Source: Myxococcus dinghuensis
GTDB lineage: Bacteria > Myxococcota > Myxococcia > Myxococcales > Myxococcaceae
Reading direction: 5' to 3'
Length of the DNA: 64,000 bases
Assembly: GCF_024198235.1 (NCBI RefSeq)
Contig: NZ_JAKCFB010000014.1
Span: forward strand, 1-64,000
In this document: positions 44,183-51,674 of the stretch, in pieces
How the letters are laid out: each line of letters starts with the position of its first letter
Numbering within the stretch: the first letter of the stretch is position 1
Made by a program: the position numbers and the translations under genes
The notes under the pieces: model-generated
Database searches by the model: none
What the model was told of the DNA's origin: nothing
What the model saw: the letters and a program-made list of their open reading frames with translations, nothing else

Positions 44183-45676
44183 ATGCCCAAGAGCCTGACA
44201 CCCCGCCTCGCCGCGCTCAGGGATGAAATCCACGGCTACGCCAAGGAGTTCGGCCTCGACTTCTTCGACACCGTCTTCGAGATGGTGTCCTACGACGAGA
44301 TGAACATGGTGGCCGCCTACGGCGGCTTCCCCACGCGCTACCCCCACTGGCGCTGGGGCATGGAGTACGAACAGCTGGCCAAGGGGTACGAGTACGGGCT
44401 CTCCAAGATCTACGAGCTCGTCATCAACAACGACCCCTGCTACGCCTACTTGATGGAGAGCAACCCGGAGGTGGACCAGAAGCTGGTCATGGCCCACGTC
44501 TACGGTCACTGCGACTTCTTCAAGAACAACTTCTCCTTCCGGCACACCAACCGCCGGATGATCGACGAGATGGCCAACCACGCCACGCGCGTGCGCCGCT
44601 GGGTGGACAAGATCGGCGTGGAGAAGGTCGAGGACTTCATCGACCGCACGCTGAGCCTGGAGAACCTCATCGACCAGCACTCGCCCCACATCCGGCGCAA
44701 CCCGGACCCCCGGCGGGCGGAGGACGAACTCAAGGCCAACGAGCGCGTGGAGGGCTTCAAGGTGGGCCGCGAGTACATGCGCGGCTACATCAACCCGTCG
44801 GAGTTCCTCGACTCGCAGCGCAAGAAGGTCGAGGACGAGAAGCAGCGGGCCAAGAAGTTCCCCGAGCGCCCCCAGCGCGACGTGCTGCTGTTCCTCCTGG
44901 AGGAGGCGCCGCTGGAGCCGTGGGAGTCGGACATCCTCGCCATCCTCCGCGAGGAGGCCCACTACTTCGCGCCCCAGGGCCAGACGAAGATCATGAACGA
45001 GGGGTGGGCCAGCTACTGGCACTCCACCATCATGACCCGCCGCGCGCTCAAGGACGACGAGCTCATCGACTACGCGGACCACCACTCCGGCACCATGGGC
45101 ACCCGCCCCGGCGCCATCAACCCGTACAAGCTGGGCATCGAGCTGTGGCGCGACATCGAGGAGCGCTGGAACAAGGGCCGCTTCGGCAAGGAGTGGGACG
45201 AGTGTGACGACCTGCGCGCCCGCCGCAACTGGGACAAGAAGCTGGGCGCGGGCCGCGAGAAGATCTTCGAGGTGCGCAAGCACTACAACGACATCACCTT
45301 CATCGACACGTTCCTCACCGCCGAGTTCGCGATGGAGCAGAAGCTCTTCGTGTATGGCTTCAACGAGAAGCGCAACTCGTGGGAGATATTGGACCGCGAG
45401 TTCCGCAAGGTGAAGAACAAGCTCCTGCAGGGCCTCACCAACTTCGGCCAGCCCATCATCGAGGTGGTGGACGGCAACCACGAGAACCGCGGCGAGCTGC
45501 TCTTGGCCCACAAGCACGACGGCCAGGACCTCAAGGGCGACTACGCCCGGGAGACGCTGCGCAACCTCCAGTCGCTGTGGCGCCGCCCCGTCTGCCTCGT
45601 CACCCGCTACGACAACAAGAGCGTCCTGCTGCGCTTCGACGGGACGAACCACACGGAGAAGAAGGTGGAGCTGTAG
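44183..45676 (+). CDS. spoVR: SpoVR family protein
   Basis: 497 residues from ATG 44183; a GTG at 44138 that overlaps the yhbH stop would add 15 residues and is a real alternative. Family motifs: YPHWRWGMEYEQLAKGYEYG, YGHCDFFKNNFSF, HYFAPQGQTKIMNEGWASYWH and HHSGTMGTRPGAINPYKLG. The conserved His and Glu residues suggest a metal-binding core. In Bacillus SpoVR is needed for normal spore cortex. Here it completes the prkA-yhbH-spoVR operon and may take part in myxospore formation (inferred). Confidence 0.95.
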   Translation: MPKSLTPRLAALRDEIHGYAKEFGLDFFDTVFEMVSYDEMNMVAAYGGFPTRYPHWRWGMEYEQLAKGYEYGLSKIYELVINNDPCYAYLMESNPEVDQKLVMAHVYGHCDFFKNNFSFRHTNRRMIDEMANHATRVRRWVDKIGVEKVEDFIDRTLSLENLIDQHSPHIRRNPDPRRAEDELKANERVEGFKVGREYMRGYINPSEFLDSQRKKVEDEKQRAKKFPERPQRDVLLFLLEEAPLEPWESDILAILREEAHYFAPQGQTKIMNEGWASYWHSTIMTRRALKDDELIDYADHHSGTMGTRPGAINPYKLGIELWRDIEERWNKGRFGKEWDECDDLRARRNWDKKLGAGREKIFEVRKHYNDITFIDTFLTAEFAMEQKLFVYGFNEKRNSWEILDREFRKVKNKLLQGLTNFGQPIIEVVDGNHENRGELLLAHKHDGQDLKGDYARETLRNLQSLWRRPVCLVTRYDNKSVLLRFDGTNHTEKKVEL

Positions 45677-45701
45677 TCCACGCCCCCGGCGCGGGGGCGC
45701 T

Positions 45702-46811
45702 TCAGGCCCCCGGGCCGCGCAGGAGCCCCGCCTGCCCCTCCGAGGCGTGGGCCCCGGGGCCCCGCAGCAGCGCGGGCGGCAGCCAGTCCCCCGCGCCCGG
45801 TGAGGAGCCGGAGCGCGCCACGTGCTCCAGCACCGCGCACAGCGCGTCCGCGTGCGCGAAGCGCTCCCCGGGGTCCGCCGCCAGGCAGCACCCGAGCGTC
45901 GCCGCGAAGCTCGGGTCGATGCCCGGCACCAGCTCCGACATCAACGCCCGCATCCCGTCCTCCGGCGGGAGCGCCCCGTGCGCCGCGCCGGGGCGGCTGG
46001 AGGGCACCCAGCCCGTGCACAGCTCGAACAGGAGCAGCCCCAGCGCGTAGAGGTCGCTGCGCGGCGTCGCGCCCGCCCCCTGGCGCACCTCCGGGGCCAT
46101 GTAGCGCGGCGTGCCCACCACGCTCGGCCCGGACGGAGAGGTGAGCCGCTCGGCGCCCACGAAGGTGGCCAGACCGAAGTCGAACAGCTTCACCGTGCCG
46201 TCCGGCGCGAGGATGGCGTTGCCCGGCTTGATGTCCCGGTGGAGCACCCCGCGCTGGTGCGCGGCCCGCAGGCCCCGGGCCAGCCCCACGGCGATGTGCA
46301 GCACCCGCTGCCAGGGCAGGGGCGGCCGCAGCTCCACCAGGCACTGGCCCTCCACGTATTCGTACACGAGGAACGGCCGCCCCCCCACCTCTCCCACCCG
46401 GTGCAGGGCCACCACGTTCGGGTGCTTGATGCGGGAGATGGCGCGCGCCTCGATGGCGAAGCTCGCCAGCGTCCCCGCGTCCGGCTGCCGCGCCACGCAC
46501 AGCTTCAACGCCACCCGCCGGTTCGTCGAAGTGTCGTGCGCGAGATAGACGGCCCCCATCCCACCTCGCCCCAGGAGCCGCACCAGGCGAAACTCATCCA
46601 CCTCCTCCGGCGGGGTCCACGCCGCGCCCAGCGGCGACGGCGGCGAACGGAGCTCCGAAGCAGGGCCGTCCCCTCTCGCCAGCGCCACGAGCAGCGCGTG
46701 GCACGCGGAGCACTCGGCGGCGTGGCGATGCGCGAGCGAATTGGCCGCCATGGCCAGACGTCCCTCGAGCAGCGCCGTCACGTCCTCATTGCACAGGCAT
46801 CCCGTTGGCAA
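45702..46811 (-). CDS. Ser/Thr protein kinase with N-terminal anti-sigma-like zinc finger
   Basis: 369 residues from a TTG start at 46811, supported by GAGGGGGG 7 bases upstream. Residues 7-37 have the zinc-finger pattern C7-x22-H-x3-C-x2-C (CNEDV ... HRHAAECSAC) found in anti-sigma factors of the ZAS/zf-HC2 type. Residues about 72-340 are a Pkn2-type kinase: LGRGGMGAVYLAH glycine loop, VALKL Lys, VLHRDIKPGN, LFDFGLA and GTPRYMAPEV. There is no transmembrane helix, so it is cytoplasmic. It is divergent from a sigma-70-like gene, suggesting it controls that factor by binding or phosphorylation (inferred). Confidence 0.9.
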   Translation of the reverse strand: MPTGCLCNEDVTALLEGRLAMAANSLAHRHAAECSACHALLVALARGDGPASELRSPPSPLGAAWTPPEEVDEFRLVRLLGRGGMGAVYLAHDTSTNRRVALKLCVARQPDAGTLASFAIEARAISRIKHPNVVALHRVGEVGGRPFLVYEYVEGQCLVELRPPLPWQRVLHIAVGLARGLRAAHQRGVLHRDIKPGNAILAPDGTVKLFDFGLATFVGAERLTSPSGPSVVGTPRYMAPEVRQGAGATPRSDLYALGLLLFELCTGWVPSSRPGAAHGALPPEDGMRALMSELVPGIDPSFAATLGCCLAADPGERFAHADALCAVLEHVARSGSSPGAGDWLPPALLRGPGAHASEGQAGLLRGPGA

Positions 46812-46954
46812 TCGCTTGCCCCCCCTCGGAAGACCCCGGGACGCAGCCTCTCACAAAACGCCGGCGCTTCGCAGCGCCCCCCGGGTCCTGTGTGGCCACG
46901 TCCCCCCTCCCGTCGGTCCCTCATTCCGAAGGAATACGGCGCTGGGCTTTATTT

Positions 46955-47869
46955 ATGGCCAGATCAGCTGACGGAGGGGTGGTGGTATTCGCACGGACAT
47001 TCCTGACACACGCGGGATGGCAGGTCGAACAAGCCCAACAGCTCGAGGGCCTGGAAGCGCAGCTTCGGCTGCTCTGGGCGGAGGGCACGGCGCGTTGGCC
47101 AGACATTCCACTCTCCACGGAGACTTTCATCGTCTATCTCGCCGAGCGCTCGCCGCCGTGGGCGCCGGGGGAGGACCTGCAGCGCGTGCTCGCGCCGTTG
47201 CACCCCGGTGACCTCTACCTCGCGTGTGCGTGCGCGCAGGGGCTGCCCGCGGCGCTCGCCGCCTTCGAGCGGCACCACATGGCGAGCATCCCCGCGACAC
47301 TGGCGCACATGAAGCTGGCCGAGTCGACGGTCGACGACATCCGGCAGCGCGTCCGGGAGCGGCTGCTGGTGCGCACCGAGGCGCCGCCGCGCATCACGGA
47401 GTACTCGGGGCGGGGCCTGCTGAGCAACTGGGTGCGCGTGGTGGCGGTGCGCACCGCGCTCAGCCAGCTCCGCACCGCGCGCGAGGAGGGCTCCGTGAGC
47501 GACGCCATCCTGGACCTGATGCCCTCCCCCGGCGACGACCCGGAGGTGGAGGCCATCCAGCGGCGCTACCAGGTCGAATTCCGCCAGGCCATGGAGGAGG
47601 CCTTCGCCGCCCTGCCCAGCAAGCACCGCTACCTCTTGCGGCTGCACTTCGTGGATCGCCTCTCCACGTCGAAGATTGGCGCCCTCTTCAATGTCAATCA
47701 GTCCACCGCCTCGAGGTGGCTGCAGAGTGCACAACAGGACGTCCACGACGAGACGCGGCGCATCCTCAAGGAGCGCCTGGACCTGTCCTCGCAGGAGTTC
47801 ACCAGCCTCCTGCGCGCGGTGGAAAGCCAGCTCAACCTCAGCATCAGCCGGCTCCTCACCGAAGGCTGA
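46955..47869 (+). CDS. Myxobacterial-type sigma-70 family protein
   Basis: 304 residues from ATG 46955; the start is uncertain because no strong ribosome site is properly spaced. The C-terminal region (about 205-265) matches sigma region 4: FRQAMEEAFAALPSKHRYLLRLHFVDRLSTSKIGALFNVNQSTASRWL, where the helix-turn-helix is clear. A divergent region 2 lies around 80-175. The length and layout fit the Myxococcales sigma-70 family (TIGR03001 type). It is divergent from the zinc-finger kinase with 143 bases between them, so the two are probably co-regulated. Confidence 0.82.
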   Translation: MARSADGGVVVFARTFLTHAGWQVEQAQQLEGLEAQLRLLWAEGTARWPDIPLSTETFIVYLAERSPPWAPGEDLQRVLAPLHPGDLYLACACAQGLPAALAAFERHHMASIPATLAHMKLAESTVDDIRQRVRERLLVRTEAPPRITEYSGRGLLSNWVRVVAVRTALSQLRTAREEGSVSDAILDLMPSPGDDPEVEAIQRRYQVEFRQAMEEAFAALPSKHRYLLRLHFVDRLSTSKIGALFNVNQSTASRWLQSAQQDVHDETRRILKERLDLSSQEFTSLLRAVESQLNLSISRLLTEG

Positions 47870-48207
47870 CACCGCCACGTCAAGGCAGCGCAACACAGCG
47901 ACAAGGCAAGAATCCGCCGACGATGTAGCTGGAGATTCTTTGCATAGCCTGACACCCGAGCGCGTCTTTAACCCGCGAACACCCATCCTGGGACGGGGAT
48001 GTCGAATCCCTGTCACGCGCCACGCCGTGTGCGCCGCGGGCCACACGACCTGACCTCGCCGGAGCGGACGTCCCCCGCCGCCTCCGCCACCGCGACCCTC
48101 TGCGCCCTCCCCGGCGGCCCTCGCGGCCCGCCGCGACGCCACCCGTTCACCCCAAGCAGTGCCCGCGCCCGTCGCGGGCACTCGTCACCTGCAGCACAGG
48201 AGGCACC
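47870..48207. other. 338-base gap before the subtilase gene
   Basis: No credible gene. It holds an AT-richer stretch around 47930-47970 that could contain the subtilase promoter (TTTGCATAG at about 47938-47946), but I cannot place -10 and -35 boxes. The only strong structure is the hairpin at 48158-48182, and AGGAGG at 48198-48203 serves the subtilase ATG. Confidence 0.5.
48158..48182 (+). promoter_or_regulatory. Perfect 10-bp hairpin in the subtilase leader
   Basis: AGTGCCCGCG (48158-48167) pairs perfectly with CGCGGGCACT (48173-48182) around a 5-base loop. It ends 15 bases before the Shine-Dalgarno site and 25 before the ATG. There is no T-run, so it is more likely a leader RNA or operator element than a terminator. 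Confidence 0.55.
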
Positions 48208-49596
48208 ATGCAGACACAGCAGACACGTGCCCGTCGTACTCGATCCACGCGCGCCCCAATCCTGCCGCTGGTTGGAATGATGTCGCTGGCGTTCGTCGGG
48301 TGCAGCGGCCCCGCCGAGCAGGACACCGACACGCCGCCGGAGCGGCTGATGAGCCGCGTGGCGCCGCTGTACAAGGCGGCCGCCAACGACGTGGTACCCG
48401 GCGAGTACATCATCGTCTTCGGCGCGGAGGTGAGCACGACGGAGATCGCCACCGCCGTCGCCGACGTGGCCGCCGCGGGCGGCGACAACTCCGTGCTGCA
48501 CCAGTACGGCATCATCCCGGGCTTCTCCGCCAAGCTGGACGCCACGCAGCTGGCGGCGCTGCAGGGCAACCCGGCCGTCTCCTATATCGAGGAGAACGCC
48601 ATCGCCCAGGCCAACACCAGCTTCCCCAGCCCGGCGGACGGCATCGACCGGGTGGACCAGCGCCTGGGTCATGACGGCTTCTACAACGACCATGGCCGCA
48701 CGGGCGCGGGCGTCCACCTGTACGTCGTGGACACCGGCATCAATTCGCGCCACACGGAGTTCACCGGGCGAGTCGGCAACGGGTTCACGGCCATCACGGA
48801 CGGCCGGGGCGTGGAGGACTGTCACGGCCACGGCACGCACGTGAGCAGCACGGCGGCGGGCACGCAGTACGGCATCGCCAAGCAGGCGCGCATCCACCCG
48901 GTCCGCGTGCTGGACTGCGGCGGCTCCGGGACGTGGGAAGGAGTCATCGCGGGCGTGGACTTCGTCCGCGCGGACTGCCCCAACCAGAACGGCCCCTGCG
49001 TGGCCAACATGAGCCTGGGCGGCGGGCGGTCGGACGCGGTCAACACGGCGGTGGCCAACGCCATCGCCGCGGGCGTGACGTTCGTCGTGGCGGCGGGCAA
49101 CGAGACGTCGGACGCGTGTACGCGCTCGCCGGCGAGCACCCCGGCGGCCATCACCGTGGGCGCCACGGACGACAACGACCGCCGCGCGTTCTTCTCCAAC
49201 TTCGGCCCCTGCGTGGACCTGTTCGCGCCAGGCGTCAGCATCCTGGGCGCGTGGCTGGGCAGCACCACGGCCACCCGCTCCATCGACGGCACGTCCATGG
49301 CCAGCCCCCACGTCGCGGGCGCCGCGGCCAACTACCTGAGCGACCACCGCACGGCGCGCCCCGCCCAGGTGGAGCTCAACGTCGAGGGCTCCGCGAGCCT
49401 CAACTGCGTCACCGACGAGCGCGGCTCCCCCAACGTCTTCCTCTTCACCGACCTGAACCAGGGCAACTACTACTGCACGAACGAGGTCGCCAGCTGCAAG
49501 GGCTTCTGCGGCGGCCAGAGCTACGGCTGCTTCTGCGACGACGCCTGCGAGCGCAACGGCGACTGCTGCGCCGACTACACCACCGTCTGTCTGTGA
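48208..49596 (+). CDS. S8 subtilase lipoprotein with C-terminal somatomedin-B-like domain
   Basis: 462 residues. A lipobox-type signal (LAFVGC) opens the protein. An inhibitor I9-type propeptide spans about 60-135 (GEYIIVFGAEVSTTEI ... NPAVSYIEENAIAQ). The proteinase K-like catalytic domain has Asp175 (VVDTGIN), His208 (HGHGTHV) and Ser363 (GTSMASPHVAGA), plus the oxyanion Asn region VVAAGNE. Residues 429-462 carry eight cysteines in the order CKGFC, GCFCDDAC, GDCCADYTTVC. That is the somatomedin B knot known from vitronectin and ENPP proteins. The strong AGGAGG site fixes the start. It is likely a secreted or surface protease for predation or nutrient release. Confidence 0.9.
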   Translation: MQTQQTRARRTRSTRAPILPLVGMMSLAFVGCSGPAEQDTDTPPERLMSRVAPLYKAAANDVVPGEYIIVFGAEVSTTEIATAVADVAAAGGDNSVLHQYGIIPGFSAKLDATQLAALQGNPAVSYIEENAIAQANTSFPSPADGIDRVDQRLGHDGFYNDHGRTGAGVHLYVVDTGINSRHTEFTGRVGNGFTAITDGRGVEDCHGHGTHVSSTAAGTQYGIAKQARIHPVRVLDCGGSGTWEGVIAGVDFVRADCPNQNGPCVANMSLGGGRSDAVNTAVANAIAAGVTFVVAAGNETSDACTRSPASTPAAITVGATDDNDRRAFFSNFGPCVDLFAPGVSILGAWLGSTTATRSIDGTSMASPHVAGAAANYLSDHRTARPAQVELNVEGSASLNCVTDERGSPNVFLFTDLNQGNYYCTNEVASCKGFCGGQSYGCFCDDACERNGDCCADYTTVCL

Positions 49597-49639
49597 GCGG
49601 CGTTTCCCCCACCCTCGTTGGATTCAAGGAGGCTTCAAC

Positions 49640-51505
49640 ATGCTGCCAATGCGTCGTTATGTCGTGATGGGCGCGGCCATCGCCGGCGTCTGCTTCGGTC
49701 CGCTGTCCGGCTGCACGTCCAACCCACAGGAGTCCATGCCGGAGTTCGTGGGCCACAACCAGCAGGGCGTGGGCGAGCCCGGCCGCCTCACCAAGGCGGA
49801 GTGGGCCACCTTCCTCTCCGACCAGAAGTACCTGCACTCCATCGCCAGGCCCGACGTCCGCATCCGCCTGAACCTGGCGGACGAGTCCCAGTACCGCTTC
49901 GCCATGTCCCGCCTGAAGCTCGCGGGCAAGACGCCGGACAACTCGCCCTACCTGTTCAAGGCGCTGGAGCAGCGGCGCCAGGACCACATCGCCAAGGGCT
50001 ACAAGCCGGGCCTGCTGCCCCAGGCCTCCAACAGCCTGGTGGGCACCGCGGACCTCCAGGAGATGCACCTCATCGAGGAGGCCAGCATCGGCGAGACGAC
50101 CCCGGTGGCCAATGACGGCCTGGGCACCGCCAGCACCACCTTCCCGGGTGGCGCCATCTACACCTACGTCGACGTCAGCTACACCGACGCGAGCGGCGCG
50201 GCGCTGGGCAACCTGGAGTGGAGCGAGGAGTTCGACGGCGGCCGGAAGCTCACCATCAACTCCCAGGGCAACCTGGCGCTCACCACCCAGCGGCGCTACC
50301 GCGTCTCGTCCTACAAGGTCGAGGAGTCGGCCGCCGAGGGCGTCCTGGACTCCTACATCTACAAGGAGGTGGGCCTCAACGGCGGCCCGGAGGTCAACGA
50401 GGCGCCCCGCCTGACGCCCCCCAACGTGCTGGCGCCGCTCGACGTGGCGTTCAACGACAACCTCATCTCCGTGTGCCTCAACCGCACCTGGACCCAGGAC
50501 TGCGACTACGACCTGACCGGCAACCTGAACTCCGTCAAGCTGCCGCTGCAGGGCTCCATCTCCGTCACCAGCAGCCACGTCTTCGACTCCACGGAGATCG
50601 ACCGCTTCAAGACGAACCTGAACGGCGGCCTCGCGGTTCCGGAGGCGGGGCACCTCAAGCTCATCCTCACCAACTCGGGCGGCGGCTGCGACGTCACGGA
50701 CGGCACCACGCTCGTGGCGAAGATGGCCCAGTTCTGGAACCGCGTCACGCTGAGCGCGGACAAGAAGACCTTCTCCTGGGACCTGACGGGCACCAACGCC
50801 GCGTTCTTCGACGACGGCTGCCGCCAGGTGCAGGACGACGTGAAGCTGACGGCGTTCATCACCCTGCCGCTCATCTCCGCCGGCACCACGTACCGCTCCT
50901 CCATCACCCTGAGCAACGACCCGGCGGCCATCCGTCCGGACTACGTGTTCAAGAAGATCACCGTCACCAACAGCTGCCTGGCGGCGGGCACGGAGATCGA
51001 ACTGGCCGAGGGCAAGCCGGCCACCATCGAGACGCTCAAGGCGGGTGACCACGTCACCAACCCCTTCGCCCCGTCGCTGACGGTGATGGACACGGCGGTG
51101 GGCATCGAGACCACGCCCATGGTGCGCATCCGCAGCGAGTCGGGCCGCTCCCTGCTGATGACGGAGATGCACCCCATCCAGGTCGCCGCGCGCGGCATGG
51201 TCCAGGCGCGCGAGCTGAAGAAGGGCGACCTGGTCATGACCAGGACGGGCCCCAGCAAGCTCGTCGAGGTCCGCCGCGAGGCGTTCACCGGCAAGGTCTA
51301 CAACGTCAAGGTCGGCACCCAGGCGGAGCAGAGCACGCTGGGCGCGGACCAGACGGCGGTGTACGCCAACGGCTTCCTCGTGGGTGACGGGCAGATCCAG
51401 AAGAAGTACGAGTCCATCGCCCTGCAGCCCAAGACGGGCGACATGCTCGCCCGGCTGCCCAGCCGGTGGCACCGCGACTACCAGCTTTCGCTCCAGCGCC
51501 GGTAG
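49640..51505 (+). CDS. Lipoprotein with C-terminal Hint (Hedgehog/intein) domain
   Basis: 621 residues; AAGGAGG is 7 bases before the ATG. The signal ends GPLSGC (lipobox). Residues about 40-440 are a large beta-rich region with no recognised enzyme motif. Residues 446 to about 590 form a Hint domain: it opens with Cys446 in SCLAAGTEIEL, has the TEMHPIQV block-B His motif, then VKVGT and YANGFLVGD at the end. Cys446 could start an N-S acyl shift and self-cleavage, separating the lipidated front from the rest. The Hint C-terminal Asn is not followed by a clear splice junction, so cleavage is likelier than splicing. Confidence 0.85.
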   Translation: MLPMRRYVVMGAAIAGVCFGPLSGCTSNPQESMPEFVGHNQQGVGEPGRLTKAEWATFLSDQKYLHSIARPDVRIRLNLADESQYRFAMSRLKLAGKTPDNSPYLFKALEQRRQDHIAKGYKPGLLPQASNSLVGTADLQEMHLIEEASIGETTPVANDGLGTASTTFPGGAIYTYVDVSYTDASGAALGNLEWSEEFDGGRKLTINSQGNLALTTQRRYRVSSYKVEESAAEGVLDSYIYKEVGLNGGPEVNEAPRLTPPNVLAPLDVAFNDNLISVCLNRTWTQDCDYDLTGNLNSVKLPLQGSISVTSSHVFDSTEIDRFKTNLNGGLAVPEAGHLKLILTNSGGGCDVTDGTTLVAKMAQFWNRVTLSADKKTFSWDLTGTNAAFFDDGCRQVQDDVKLTAFITLPLISAGTTYRSSITLSNDPAAIRPDYVFKKITVTNSCLAAGTEIELAEGKPATIETLKAGDHVTNPFAPSLTVMDTAVGIETTPMVRIRSESGRSLLMTEMHPIQVAARGMVQARELKKGDLVMTRTGPSKLVEVRREAFTGKVYNVKVGTQAEQSTLGADQTAVYANGFLVGDGQIQKKYESIALQPKTGDMLARLPSRWHRDYQLSLQRR

Positions 51506-51535
51506 TCCACGCCCTCCCCCCCGATGGTCCACATC

Positions 51536-51567
51536 GACGGCCCCGCCCGCGTGAAGGCGGGGCCGTC
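51536..51567 (+). terminator. Perfect 12-bp GC hairpin after the Hint gene
   Basis: GACGGCCCCGCC (51536-51547) pairs with GGCGGGGCCGTC (51556-51567) around an 8-base loop, 31 bases after the Hint gene stop. No T-run follows. It is likely a terminator or an mRNA 3'-end stabiliser. Confidence 0.55.
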
Positions 51568-51578
51568 CCACGCCTCGA

Positions 51579-51612
51579 ACGGCCACTCCGCGGTTGCTCG
51601 CGGAGTGGCCGT
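51579..51612 (+). terminator. Perfect 14-bp GC hairpin, second of a tandem
   Basis: ACGGCCACTCCGCG (51579-51592) pairs with CGCGGAGTGGCCGT (51599-51612) around a 6-base loop, only 11 bases after the first hairpin. No T-run follows. The tandem separates the Hint gene from the next lipoprotein gene. Confidence 0.55.
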
Positions 51613-51674
51613 ACTCGCCTCCGACATCCCGTGGTCCGCCTGAACCCCGAGCCCGCCGTTCCGGAGTGAACCTG

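Noticed and set aside
49640-51505. Splicing intein
   Set aside because: The Hint domain lies near the C-terminus with no conserved extein after it and no clear C-terminal HN plus Cys/Ser/Thr junction; cleavage is the better reading.
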